DNA from: Cephalopachus bancanus
Taxonomy: Eukaryota; Chordata; Mammalia; Primates; Tarsiidae
Reading direction: 5' to 3'
DNA length: 64,000 bases
NCBI GenBank assembly: GCA_027257055.1
Contig: JAPVLO010000402.1
Span: 744,001 to 808,000, forward strand
Numbering within the stretch: position 1 is the first letter of the stretch; the number at the start of each line of letters is the position of its first letter. A model generated the notes under the pieces. It made no database searches, was not told where the DNA came from, and was given only the letters and a program-made list of their open reading frames with translations. Both the position numbers and the translations under genes were made by a program. This document shows positions 1-11,399 of this stretch, in pieces.

Positions 1-303
1 GGATGGTGATCTTTTGAGCCAATCAGCAAATGAGACATGCAAATGAAATAACTATGTAAAACCAATCAGTGTGTAACAAGTAATGCTAACTGCCGCCTCC
101 AGCTACAAAATATCCAATCAAATGGATAATGCCAAACTGCTGCCTTGTATGGGAAACAAAGAAACTAAAACATATATAAGACAATGAGTTGGGAACTCAG
201 CCTTTGGATGTGAATCTGCTGAGTCAGTGCCGGCACTAATAAACACTTTCCTGGCAAAGTAGCCTCAGTGTCCCATCTGTCTCTGCGGCCAGTGGTCACT
301 ACA
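1..303 (+). mobile_element. ERV LTR, 3' part (window-truncated)
   Basis: The stretch has the order of signals expected of a retroviral LTR: CCAAT boxes at about 62-68 and 114-120, a TATA box (TATATAAG) at 173-180, a polyadenylation signal AATAAA at 238-243, and a terminal CA near 303. The start lies outside or at the window edge. No primer-binding site or gag-like sequence follows, so it is probably a solo LTR. The family is not assigned; the signals are seen, the identity is inferred. Confidence 0.55.
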
Positions 304-2820
304 GAACCAGGCACTTGAGTGAACTTTCTGTGAAGTGTACAGATCAGTAGGCAGGTATGAATATTGGTTAGTTGCCCAGCTTCAGTTCACAGGGCTTTAA
401 AAAAAAGCACAGTTTTAGTTTCTAGTGATTCCAAGTCAGAAATGATGCTGGGTGGGATGGAGTGGACTGAGAGGGTAGGGTGAATTGGGAGTCCACACTG
501 AATTCACGTTCCAGCTCACAGGGTTATTCAGCCTGCTGATAAGATGTCTGGAAGCGTTCTAGAATCTTGCCTATAAGAAATTTATCTATTTATGTCTAAC
601 CTATATTAGATACCCTGCCTCAAGAAAATCTGAAGGAAAATTTGAAAATGTTAATCTGGAGACTTGTAGCCAGGAATAGAATTTAGGATGCAGTTCAAAT
701 TGCAGAAAATAATAAAAACTCAAAAACAATGAACAAGAGAATTTAATAAGAGATGTACTATAGCTTCTTTTGAGACATAATTTTGTTTTCAGTCCTTCAT
801 TTGTACCAAAGACAAATAATAGTAGGACCAATTTATTTGCAGAATAAGTTTTACATAGTTTTATTTGCTTAGGATGCAGCAAGAATAATTATTTGCCATA
901 CAGGCTCTTTTAAAACTGGCTGTGCGGGAACTTTTCCATAAGGAGTCTCAGATTAGATTTTTTAAAAAACCTTTTAAAAAAACCTCTTGAGCCCAGTCAA
1001 GGATTTGAAGCTGCAAATACCTGTATAAATTGGGCGAGTTCCTATCTTTGAGACCCCAAATAACTTGGGGTCTCTGTGCCGGTCAGTGAGCAAACTTCTT
1101 TGCCCACTACAGGTCAGGAGCTCTGCAGAGTAGCCGAGAAGGTACCATCAGCTTTTCCAAAGGACTTTTTATAGGATTTTTATAGATCGCAATCTCAGTT
1201 CCTCAAAGGAGTCTGCTCTGAAATGTCATTCCAACCAAAGCCTTGGTAAATAACCAGTATCTCTAATCACATTCTGTTACAAAAGAAACAGATTCTTAGT
1301 GAACTCACACAAATAATTGTTTTGCCATATATCAATACACACAAATAGTTTCCAAATTCTGGAGAAATCAGATAAAGAGAAAGAAATACGCTTCAAATTT
1401 GGCTCACAAGAGCATGCTTAATTGTCAAAAGCTGCAGATGATGGGAAAAAAAAATTTCAATTCTGAAAAATAAAACAAAAAGAATCAGCAATGTTTCAAA
1501 TAAAAAGGTCATAAAAAATTATTTGTTGCCCGTTTGTTCAGTCTATGCAATTAACTTTTGCTCTATTTTGGATGAGCAATCCTCATGAGCACATAAGTTT
1601 TCTAATAAGAGTCCTAGACTTTTTTTTCCCCTAGTCTAATGTCACAGTCTCCAAAGTTGTTAGGAACCTGCATTGAAGAACACTGTCACTGTCCTATAGC
1701 TAATTATAAACCATTTTGAGTAGAATAAAAGCAAAAACAATAATTATGGATGACAAAAGTCTTAGAATAGCCATTGCCAAAGGCATAATTGCAAGAAAAT
1801 TTGGTTATTTCAATGGCATACAACTTAAAAAATAGTTATTATTACTACTGATAACATGTACTAAGATATATCACGATTATAGTATTGTCATATAATCTTG
1901 GAACACATACTAATGCTACACATAAATATAAGCCCCCCAAATTAAACATCCTTTCATATTTGCCAATGCTTCCTGTATAATTTTCTATACCAAATAAGTA
2001 AATATGTCTTTCTTGAACTTCAGGAGAACCTAATATTTAAAATTAATTAGGTCAAAGAATCTGATTACAGAACTTTAGATTTTGGAAAATTTTGATTTTG
2101 GAAAGTCAGGTATCAAAGGTTTAAAACACTTGATATCATAAAATGGGATCACAGTTTACTGTAAATGAAATCATTCATTTAACCAAAATGATAATTCAAA
2201 TATTTTAAAAAGCAAAAACCTTCATTCTCTGATAGAGAAAATTCATCTTGAACAATAAGAAGTGAGAAAGCAGCATGGGGCCAACTGAATTTGTCTCTCT
2301 TACTTAACTTTTTCTTTTCGCAATTTACTCAAAAGATAAACAGAAATCTCATTATCTCTTGAAACTACATGAAAATCTTGTTCAAAAGAGAAAACCAAAT
2401 TCTATCTTTGCCTTAGTGTCTTATTAATATTAAGGCTAATTAAAATTCATAAAACTTTAATTTAAAAAATCTAATTTTAATCAGTTTGACCATAAGGTAA
2501 GATTCTTATAAACCTTTTATAACCCTATAATTGTTTATTAAAGGGTAGACAGTGCTCTAAGAAAGCATTGTTATTCTGACACAGGGACCTAGATACTGGC
2601 CCAGCATCAGTGTGCTTTTGATATCATTCATTTAGCCAATTTAATCATATGTAAAATTCCTTCTTTCATAAAAATAATCTATCATAAACCTGTAACAAAG
2701 TGTTTAAAACTTAAGTTTTAGCCCTATCATTTTACCTTATGATAAAAACTTTACTTTCTTTCCCAAATTCTTATATCTATTTTGTTTTAACCACCATTTA
2801 TCTTAAAAATTTTAAAATTA
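304..2820. other. Intergenic sequence, no gene seen
   Basis: AT-rich sequence with short, low-quality open frames only. A TATAAAT followed by a perfect hairpin near 1024-1074 could be the remnant of another LTR, but no polyadenylation signal or boundary supports it. Nothing else is recognised. Confidence 0.6.
1050..1074. repeat. Perfect 10-bp inverted repeat (hairpin)
   Basis: GAGACCCCAA (1050-1059) and TTGGGGTCTC (1065-1074) are exact reverse complements around a 5-nt loop. This is GC-richer than its surroundings. A TATAAAT about 25 bp upstream suggests a decayed LTR R/U5 hairpin; a chance palindrome is possible. Confidence 0.8.
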
Positions 2821-3117
2821 AGCTGGGCTCAGTGGCTCAGCCTATAATCCCGTGCTTTGGGAGGCTGAGGTGAGTGGATTACCCGTGGGTTTGAGACCCG
2901 CCTGGGCAACTTGGTGAGACGTCATCTCTACAATAATTCAAAAAATTAGCCGGGCGTGGTAGGGCGTTCCTATAGTTCCAGCTACTTGGAAGGCTGAGGC
3001 GGAAGGATCGCCAGAGCCCAGCAGGTCGAGGCTGCGGTGGCTGGGAGCGGCCACTGCACTCCAGTCTGGGCAACAGAGTGAGACTCCAACTCAAAAAAAA
3101 AAAAAAAACAAAAAAAA
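2821..3117 (+). mobile_element. Alu SINE, lineage-specific, intermediate type
   Basis: Complete dimeric Alu: left arm, A-rich linker, right arm and A-tail. A 10-bp target-site duplication TTTAAAATTA lies at 2811-2820 and 3118-3127. It carries the 1-nt A-box deletion (GGCTCAGCCT), CCGTGC at the AGCAC position, and keeps the ACTTGG block in the left arm. These features place it between the older and younger copies in this window. Confidence 0.95.
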
Positions 3118-5313
3118 TTTAAAATTAGACAAAATTATTTTTCCTCTTTAACAAAATCCACATTCCTATGTTTTTTGTAACTTTTTACCAAAACATATTT
3201 ATTTTCTTTATATATTTTGTGTGCAAAATTGTTTTTCTTATATCTAGCAGTTTTGATTGCATATGAATTGCAATTAAGTCATATCAACTCTTATTTTTAG
3301 TGAAAAATCTAGGAGACAAGTAATATTGGTTAAAGGCATGAAAAGATTTCTGGTTACATGAAACAATTCAGACATGTCAAGAAATGCCAAAAGCACAGAA
3401 TCGAGTTATACTAGAAGGAAATATTGGTTTTTTTGTTTTGTTTTTTAGATATTCATGATAAAACATTTTAGCACAAAGACACAACAGCAGTTAGAACTGG
3501 AACAAGCGCAAAAAGTTAAAGGAGCTGACAAAAAGTGGTTAGAGAGAAAGTAACATCTCAGAATTCTTTGAGAGTAGAAAAAGCTGAAAGCAGCAAGTCA
3601 CAGTAAATAATTTCCTCTTTATTATAGACAGTTTAATCCTATACAAAATTCCTTTCATGAATTCCTTTTTGTGAACCCTTTCATGACTTACACAAACCAT
3701 TTCGAACATGCTTGGACTTTTGGATCTGTCCTCTCTCTCTCTTTCTCTCTGTCTTCTTCTTTTTTTTAATAAACAGTCATTTTATTTTTAGGACAAAAGT
3801 TCATCATACAAGATGTTTTTTCATATAAAATCATTCTCCTTGCTTTCCATTAGGCCAGTGAGCTGGTGTCCTGGGTAAGATGCATAGAATTGCACAGAAA
3901 TTAAATTAGGAAAACTAGGTTATTTAGAAAGTAAAAGGGAGAGAGAGCGGGAGGATCCATCTCTCCAAAATTGAGAGGGGGCTAGAGCCTAAAGAAAGCA
4001 ATAGCAGCAAGTGCTTGAGGTTGAATGCTTTTAAAGTTTTCCTTTGGGTGGCAGGTCACCATGGTTATGGGGTGGTGGTCTGTTTTATGTCACCATGTAG
4101 GGGGCAGGTAAGCACAGGAACTGTTGCCATGGTGATGGGGTGATGGTCTGTGTCATGTAGATCATGAAGGGCTGATCACAATAGATTAGGTCAGCTTGGC
4201 CCTTTATGGCAAGAAGACAAATACTTGGATAAAAGGGTAGTTGGTACTACCATTTTATTCAATGCTTAGGGGGGTTATAAAGCAATTATCAGTAACTACC
4301 TCTGGATCCTTGTTAATGATTAGAGGGTGGGTTCAAATAACTAAAGTTACTCCATTTTGGCTTTTTACCCTTTCACTTTATAGCTTTCCTTACCAAAAAA
4401 TGAATCTTTATATTCATAAATTTTTACATCCCTCTCTCTTACTCACTGACTTTATTTTACTCCCTTTTATAAAAACTTTTAAATAGCCTCTAGATTATAT
4501 ATTTTTTCTCATGTAAACCTATTATTTTATCTTCACATGTTTGCTATATAGAATGATATATTTTTAGAATTCTTATTCTTAGTAGCCTTACATTTTAGTG
4601 AATATCAAGAAGCAAGCAATTATATTCATGTTCCAGATTTATAATTGAGGATGAAGGTCAATACCTGGATCAGTCCTCATATCTTAACAGCTTAAATCTA
4701 AAGACACAGGTTTACAAACAACTTAAGCAAGTACAAAAGTATTATAGAAACACAGTTTTATGTCTTAAAATGTCTAACAGAAGTAGTATGGGAGCAGTAA
4801 GACAATAAACTCAGACAAAATGTCTAAATTAAATTTTGAGGACATTTCTATTTTACCAATAATTTAAAAACTGTATTTACTAAAAATTACCACATTCATT
4901 TGAACTAATACAATTGAGTTAAAATTTTTATTTTCTTGATAAAACACTTAATTTAAGCACTTACTTTTTCTGCCCTCAATGTAGACTATCTTTTTTCAAT
5001 TACCTGTTTCATTGCTTTAGGCAACCTTAAGTTTGTGTTTCTAAAAAGCCAATTTTTAGATGAAACAAGACATAATTTTAAAAGCACAGAGTTAAGACAT
5101 CAGGTCTGAATATTATACCATACTTTGCTTAAACTAAGGAGAGAAAACAGTGCAAATGTTCATTTAAAAACAGAAAAAGTACTTTAAACAAAGGTAGGAC
5201 TTCTGAATTTAAAGCAAAAAACCCTTACAAATGGAAATTTCCTTATAGATAAACATTCACTGTAAGCAAATGCTAGTCATCTCTGAAATTATATATATAA
5301 AACTAGCTATTAA
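3118..5313. other. Intergenic sequence with an LTR-like stretch
   Basis: No gene seen. A pyrimidine-rich CT tract lies near 3730-3770. About 3841-4230 is GC-richer than its flanks and contains a 68-bp tandem duplication; it resembles LTR U3 sequence, but signals and ends are not clear. The rest is AT-rich and unassigned. Confidence 0.5.
4059..4194. repeat. Imperfect 68-bp tandem duplication
   Basis: CCATGGTTATGGGGTGGTGG at 4059 recurs as CCATGGTGATGGGGTGATGG at 4127, each followed by a similar GTCTG...TCATGTAG stretch. Two units are visible. They lie in a stretch that looks LTR-like, where enhancer duplications are common, but the parent element is not identified. Confidence 0.65.
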
Positions 5314-5328
5314 ATGTACCAAGGTTAA

Positions 5329-5616
5329 GCCGGGCTCGGTGGCTCAGCCTGTAATCCCGCGCCTTTGGGAGGCTGAGGTGAGTGGATTGCCTGAACCTGC
5401 GGGTTCGAGACCCACCTGGGCAGCGAGACCTCATCTCTACAATAAATCAAAAAATCAGCCGGGTGTGGTAGCGCATGCCTGTAATTCCGGCTACTTGGAA
5501 GGCTGAGGGGGAAGGATCCCCGGAGCCCAGCAAGTTGAGGCTGCGGTGGCCGGGAGCGGCCACTGCACTCCAGTCTGGGCGACGGAGTGAGACTCCAACT
5601 CAAAAAAAAAAAAAAA
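5329..5616 (+). mobile_element. Alu SINE, young lineage-specific type
   Basis: Complete dimeric Alu bounded by a perfect 15-bp duplication ATGTACCAAGGTTAA (5314-5328 and 5617-5631). It has the A-box deletion, the GCGCC change and loss of the ACTTGG block, and keeps a good B box (GGTTCGAGACC). The perfect duplication and CpG-rich body indicate a relatively recent insertion. Confidence 0.97.
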
Positions 5617-5631
5617 ATGTACCAAGGTTAA

Positions 5632-8401
5632 ATTTTCAGTGCAAAGTAATTTTAGGTATCCTTAAAAGCCAAAAGAACTAGACAATGCAGTACAGAGTTT
5701 AAGACGAGAAAGAAATTTGTTCACTTACAACTTTTGAGGTTTTTCCCAAAAGGGCATATGTGGCAACTTTTCTGTTTTTCTTAAGGATCCCAGACTGTTT
5801 AGTCTTAGGTTCCTCTCATGTGGCTATCAAGAGTAGCTAGACAAAGGAGGGACAAGAGAAACAAATGGGAAAAAAGATAAAATTTAGTGTACTGAATTTC
5901 AAAAAGTAGGGATCAAAAAAGAAAAAAGCATAAAGGCCTTGTAAAAATACATAGCTTAGATATTAGCTTTTAATTAAGTGACTTTTAACCACAGAGCTCT
6001 AAAAACAATACTTTTGCATCTCTTATTGTTACCGGCCAAGGATGTGGGAATGGGGGTTTCTTACATTTTTCATGTTTGATTTAAAGTTGTTTTATCTAAA
6101 TGTACCAAGTTAGCTTCTTTGATTGTTGTAACTTCCCATCCCCCATTTAAGGAACTATCAGCATGATTGGATCTTGGGTCATGCAGGAACTGACCATAGG
6201 CCTTGTTAATGCCATCTCAGGGTTGTAGGTGGGATTAAGAGATCTTGAGTCAGGGCTTTGTTAATTTAGCCTCAGCGGTGGGTGAGAGGCTATGGAGTAT
6301 AAATTCTGAGTAAACTGTACTGTCAGGGAGTGATGTTTGTTTGTTGTTATTGTTGTTTTTGTGAATATACCAGCTTGCTCCCTGATTCCATGGTATCAGA
6401 TTAAACACCAATTTCTCCCAATTTCTGCCTGTCATCTTGATTGGTTATGAGAGGTAGCAGTCATTTTATTGGATCGAAACAAAATTATTACCAGATTTTA
6501 GCTAGGACAAACAGCTGCTGTATTTCTGAAATACAAATATCAAACCAGAAAGGAGAAAATTCTTATGGCTAGCCATGACACTGTTATACTAACACATTTT
6601 TCTTTCAATTTAGCCTTTTGACCAATTGCTTACAATGAGAGATCTCTAAAATATTTTTCAGTTTTTCAATAGTGTACTTATTTCCAATAGCTACTCAATT
6701 AAAAAGCCTCTTTGAAGCCTAGGTGGAAACTCCAGTGTTTTACCATATAAGAAAGAGGTATTCTGGAGATGGCATAAAGAAAGCGATGCCTATGACCCCC
6801 CACCCCCAAATTTACTCTCAGAAACAGACTAGATAGATAGAAGACAGCAAAAGCCCCATAGAGATGGGACCCTTTAAGATAAAACTCTCCTAAAAGCATG
6901 ATGTATTTGGAAGGAAATGTGTGCCGCTTGAAATTGTATGTGTGTCTGGTCCCCTGACATGAATCCAACAATTCATGCCCCACTAGTGGGGAAGATAATG
7001 AGTATGGTCACAAAGTCAAGCTCTCAGGGACATAAACACAAGACAGGAGGGAAACCTTATCTGGTTTTTGTTTCAGGGATACACAGCAACATTTATCGTT
7101 ATGAGTTGTCAGTATAGTCAGAACTGCATGACTGACCAGTCTACAGGACTGGCTTGAACAGTGGGCTTATAAGGGTTCAAGACTGGTGCTCTGCCCTTTG
7201 GTAACCATCTTTATGTCAGAACAACACAGAAAGGCAGAGAAAAAGGCAAATCAGTTTCTGAGAGTGAGAGGGTAAAATGCCAAAATAGAATGATTTAATG
7301 AAATAATCTTAACTAAAGAGCAGCCATTCTAACAGTGCTTAGCTTTGTCATGTTTTTCTAGCAGTTCACTTTAATTTATCCTCTAGTCATTTGCTAAGGA
7401 CAGAACCATTTCCCCAGGGATAGCTATTGATAATTTACAACCCCCTTCCCCAAACCTGCTTTATATTGTTTATTCTTCTACTCCAAGTTTGTCTTTTAGC
7501 CATAAAGAACCAGGATGACCTACATGACACAGACAGACCCCAACACCACGGCAATAGTTATGTGAGGAACCCACCTTTCTGCATGCACCTTCATGATGAC
7601 TTAAAAAGACTACCACCCAATCACTTTAATGACCTACCCCTATATCAAAGGAAAGGCTTAAAAAGCATTCAACCTCAAGCAGCCATCACCATGCTTCTCT
7701 GTAAGTTCTGTCCTCCTCTTTCTTGCTAATCTATTTCTAAATAAATCATATTTTCCACTCTAATTTCTGTGCAATTCTTTGTATCTTACCTGTGTCGCTG
7801 GCTCAGCACACTGGACCACCGACTTAACAATCCTCCCAGACCTAACATTTTTAGAGACCTAACAGAGAGGAAAAGGGATCAAACTATAGGACCACAAAGT
7901 ACCCAAAAGTAGCGAACCAAAAGAGTCACTACAAACCAAGACTAGTCACACAAATGCTTTTTTCCCTACTAATCAAAATCTTGCTGATGAAGCAGACACT
8001 ATTTTTTCCCCTGTTCACTCACCAGAACGCACACAGAGAAGAAGCCAGGATCCTGGCTTGGTTAGAAATTCTCACTCCTTTGTTGTCAGATAAAGTTCCT
8101 GGGTTTTCCTCACTGCAGCTTCCAGAAGATAAGAGCAACTTTTGTTCATCTACTCACAGTACCAAAATTATGGGAGTCACGGCCACTGGCCTCATAAAGG
8201 TTCAGTGACAAATCACTGGCATAAGGCAGATTGATTAATAGGAGAAAAGGCATACTAATTCTATTTAACTGTGTGCATGGAGAGAATCATCTAATATCCC
8301 AATGAATTACAGAAACTCAAACGTTATCTTGAAGTTACAGAAACAGTGGAGGCTTGCATTCTGGCAAAAACAGGTTATGGGAAGGGAAAGAAGAAGAATT
8401 C
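5632..8401. other. Intergenic sequence; possible LTR near 7400-7835
   Basis: No gene recognised. About 7400-7835 looks LTR-like on the plus strand: a TATA-like CTTAAAAAGC near 7659, AATAAA near 7740, then about 90 bp ending in ACTTAACA. The open frame of 100 codons across it shows no family motif. Boundaries and family are unknown. The remainder is featureless. Confidence 0.4.
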
Positions 8402-8684
8402 TTTTTTTTTTTGAGTTGGAGTCTCACTCTGTCACCCAGACTGGAGTGCAGTGGCCGCTCCTGGCCACCGCAGCCTGGACCTGCTGGGCTCTGGCGATCC
8501 TTCCGCCTCAGCCTTCCAAGTAGCCAATTACAGGCATGCGCTACAATGCCCGGCTGATTTTTTGATTTATTGTAGAGATGAGGTCTCGCTGCCCAGGCGG
8601 GTCTCGAATCCGCGGGCTCAGGCAGTCCACTCACCTCAGCCTCCCAAAGGCGCGGGATTACAGGCTGAGCCACTGAGCCCAGCT
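8402..8684 (-). mobile_element. Alu SINE, young lineage-specific type
   Basis: Complete Alu on the minus strand, with its A-tail as the T-run at 8402-8412. A 13-bp duplication with one mismatch flanks it (AGAAGAAGAATTC before, AGAATAAGAATTC after). It has the A-box deletion and lacks ACTTGG. Open frames across it are Alu shadows, not genes. Confidence 0.95.
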
Positions 8685-8893
8685 AGAATAAGAATTCTAT
8701 TGAGGGGCAACAAATACTTGGGAGAGTGAAGGGATGAAAGAAACATCCAATGTCTTGTCAATAGTTGTCTTTGGAAGCTTAATGAACCCAAGAGAAAGTC
8801 ATTAGTTTGTGAAAAGGTTTGGGCCGTATCTCACTACATTCTTTCTCCTTTCTTGATAATAGGTAGAAGAAGCAGCTTGGGAGAGACAGTGGT

Positions 8894-8928
8894 GGGTGGG
8901 TAAGGGGTGGGGGTGGGTAGGGGGTGGG
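8894..8928 (+). other. G-rich tract, potential G-quadruplex
   Basis: Seven runs of three or more G separated by one to three bases lie within 35 bp, on the plus strand. This satisfies the usual G3+ N1-7 rule several times over. The surrounding sequence is unassigned. Confidence 0.8.
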
Positions 8929-9214
8929 ATGAGTGGGGGAAGGTAAGAGACACCCTTGGGTAAAATGTCATATTTGGGGGTAGATTTCTCTTCATCCCTC
9001 CATTCCCTTGACTGGAACTTAGAAGTCTCACATATTAAAAACTGAATTGGTGGCTGTAAAAGAGAAGAATTGAGTCAAAAGCTGAGGAGCAAAGGGTTCT
9101 ACATGAGTCAGAACCATTAAAGAGCTGTGTCTCATTTTCAAAGGTGGCATTGCAGTTGGGCAGTATGGGAGAGACATCAAAGAAAATACTGACAGAGCCC
9201 AAGGGGGTTTAAGG

Positions 9215-9420
9215 TTTTTTGTCCTATTGCTGAATAACCTGGAACATCTGAGGCTTGCCAACTGTGATCCCCAAAGGCATAAAGTGAACACAAATTGGGG
9301 TCACAAATCAACGAGAGTCCCTTCTTCAAATGCCAAAAGACCAGGAACTTCCAGGGGTCAGCCAGCGATATCTCCAAAGGCACACAGCTTAACATAAATT
9401 GGGGTCACAGGACAACATGA
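9215..9420. repeat. Two imperfect ~103-bp tandem units
   Basis: CCAAAGGCAT and AAATTGGGGTCACA near 9271-9305 recur as CCAAAGGCAC and AAATTGGGGTCACA near 9374-9409. The similarity extends back to CTGGAACATC versus CAGGAACTTC. The offset is about 103 bp. The sequence may be a decayed LTR U3; no transcription or polyadenylation signal fixes this. Confidence 0.7.
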
Positions 9421-9524
9421 TTCTGGCATCCCAGAGTCACCACATCAAGGGATCCCTCAAAACAAAAGAGAGAGAATTCATACAAGGAAAGTGTCCTGCC
9501 TTTCATAGGTTAGAAACAATTGCC

Positions 9525-9827
9525 ACCAGGCTCGGTGGCTCAGCCTGTAATCCCGCGCCTTTGGGAGGCTGTGGTGAGTGGATTGCCTGAGCCCGCGGAT
9601 TCGAGACCCGCCTGGGCAGCGAGACCTCATCTCTACAATAAATAATAATAAAAAAATCAGCCGGGAGTGGTAGCACGCGCCTGTAATTCCGGCTACTTGG
9701 AAGCCTGAGGCAGAAGGATCGCCGGAGCCCAGCAGGCGAGACTGCGGTGGCCGGGAGCGGCCACTGCACTCCAGTCTGGGTGACCGAGTGAGACTCCAAC
9801 TCAAAAAAAAAATAAAAATAAAATAAA
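9525..9827 (+). mobile_element. Alu SINE, young lineage-specific type
   Basis: Complete dimeric Alu between exact 13-bp duplications AGAAACAATTGCC (9512-9524 and 9828-9840). It has the A-box deletion, GCGCC and loss of ACTTGG. The linker is slightly expanded (AATAATAATAA) and the tail is interrupted by T residues. Confidence 0.96.
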
Positions 9828-10019
9828 AGAAACAATTGCCCATATGGCCAAAGCATAGATTATAAATGCATGTTAGCATGCATTTGGCCACCAAAAACAA
9901 AAGAAGAGTATTAGTAAAAACCTGAAGACCACAAAACCCATGATTAGGAGAGGACCTGACTAGAGAATGTTAGCCATTTAATACACAATAACCACATTTA
10001 ACAAGGGGAAAACTCTTCT

Positions 10020-10950
10020 GTCAGGTTTGAATCGTGCCACGTGGTCTTAATTTGGAGTCTGGGTGAAGGGCTCCCCTAGTCCTGCCTGGAATCGCCAAAA
10101 AGATGATACAGGCTAGAGCTCTCCAAAACTGGGGTCCTACCGGAGTCTCCTAGGAAGATAATACAGACAAACCCCAGAATTGGGGTTTAGTCTGAGAGGC
10201 CAACTGGCTTCTTGATTTCAAGAAGGAAGGAATTCAAGAACAAGCCATAAGTAGAAAACGAAAAGTAAGTTTATTAAAAGAAATGAAGAAACAGGAATGT
10301 GGCTACCTGATAGGCAGAGCAACCCATGTGCATGCCTGGGGTTTCAGTTGGAAAATAAAAGTAAGTTTACTGAAAGACAGAGGACGGGCTACTCCGCAGC
10401 AGAGCAGCCTGGGCCAGTCTATAGGAAGAACAGCAGCCATATGTTGCTGGGGTTTTTGCTTTTATAGATACCTCTTGTTTATGTGCTAATTATTCATGGC
10501 ATTTCTGGGGAAGGGTGGTGGGGGGGAATTCCCGGGCTTCAGGGTTTCTCTTCTTTTTAAACCATAGAGGGTAACTTCCGGGAATTTCTATGGTAATTAT
10601 AAACTGTCATGGTGCTGGTGGGAGTGTCTTTTAGCATGCTAGTGCATTATCATTAGAATATAATGAGCAAAAAAGAGAAGCATTGGTTGCTTTTAATGTA
10701 ATCTTGGTCTCAGTTGGTACCTTCACTTTTGAAACTTGTCCTGCCAGATACCTTGGATCCTGAATGTGTGGAGAAAGGGGAGTTTTTGTGTTTCTCTTCC
10801 TTTGGCAGATCCTGCTTCCTTTTTTCCATTTTCCATTTAAAATTTGGAGCAGTCTCCAGCGACTTTGATCTTCCTATCATTTCTTAGCTCTGAGGTGTCC
10901 CAGAGTCCTCCCTATGGCTCTCCTAGAACTGACAGGTCACAAAGAAACAG
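10020..10950 (-). mobile_element. Class I (ERV1-like) LTR, solo
   Basis: On the minus strand the signals run in LTR order: U3, a canonical TATAAAAG box (10459-10466), then two AATAAACTTACTTTT-like blocks (AATAAA exact at 10270-10275; a degenerate AGTAAA copy about 95 bp away), then U5. The U3 segment near 10600-10660, with GGTGCTGGTGGGAGTGTC, resembles known primate class I LTRs. No retroviral coding sequence adjoins it. Ends are approximate (TGTGACC-like start near 10945, CTGACA-like end near 10022), and no target duplication was confirmed. Confidence 0.7.
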
Positions 10951-11399
10951 AGATCACAGCAGGGCCACCTGGGACCTCCAGAAGAGTGTATATTAGTAAC
11001 TCTTAGAATGTGTTTGAGAACCGGTTACAGCACATGGAGTTTTCCTAATGTCCTAACTACAATGAAAAGCGTGTGACTTCTCCAATTTATTTATTTATTT
11101 AATTTTTATTTTAAAGATGTGGGGTACAGTTCAGGGTTAGTTATACAAATGATCATTGTACAGGTAAAGTTTTGGTCTCACTTTGGTCCCCACTTCACCT
11201 GCTTTGAGATCAAGTATCTTTATTGATGAAGTGTGCCCCCCCAGCAGTTTCCCACTACTGCCAATCACTTTTTTACAGTATGATAATTGATAATTATGAT
11301 AATTGAGCAGGGCTGCTTATGAGTGAGAACATGTGTTACTCAGTTGTTTGTTTCCATGACAGATTACTGAGTATTATAGACTCTAATTCTATTTAAGCG

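Noticed and set aside
5325..5603. Open frames with MSWSLT...LECSGRS and similar peptides (also near 2879, 8335, 9478, 19838, 60255)
   Set aside because: They are translations of Alu sequence in either strand and carry no independent evidence of coding.
7427..7729. 100-codon plus-strand frame
   Set aside because: No recognisable motif; it overlaps an LTR-like stretch with TATA-like and AATAAA signals.
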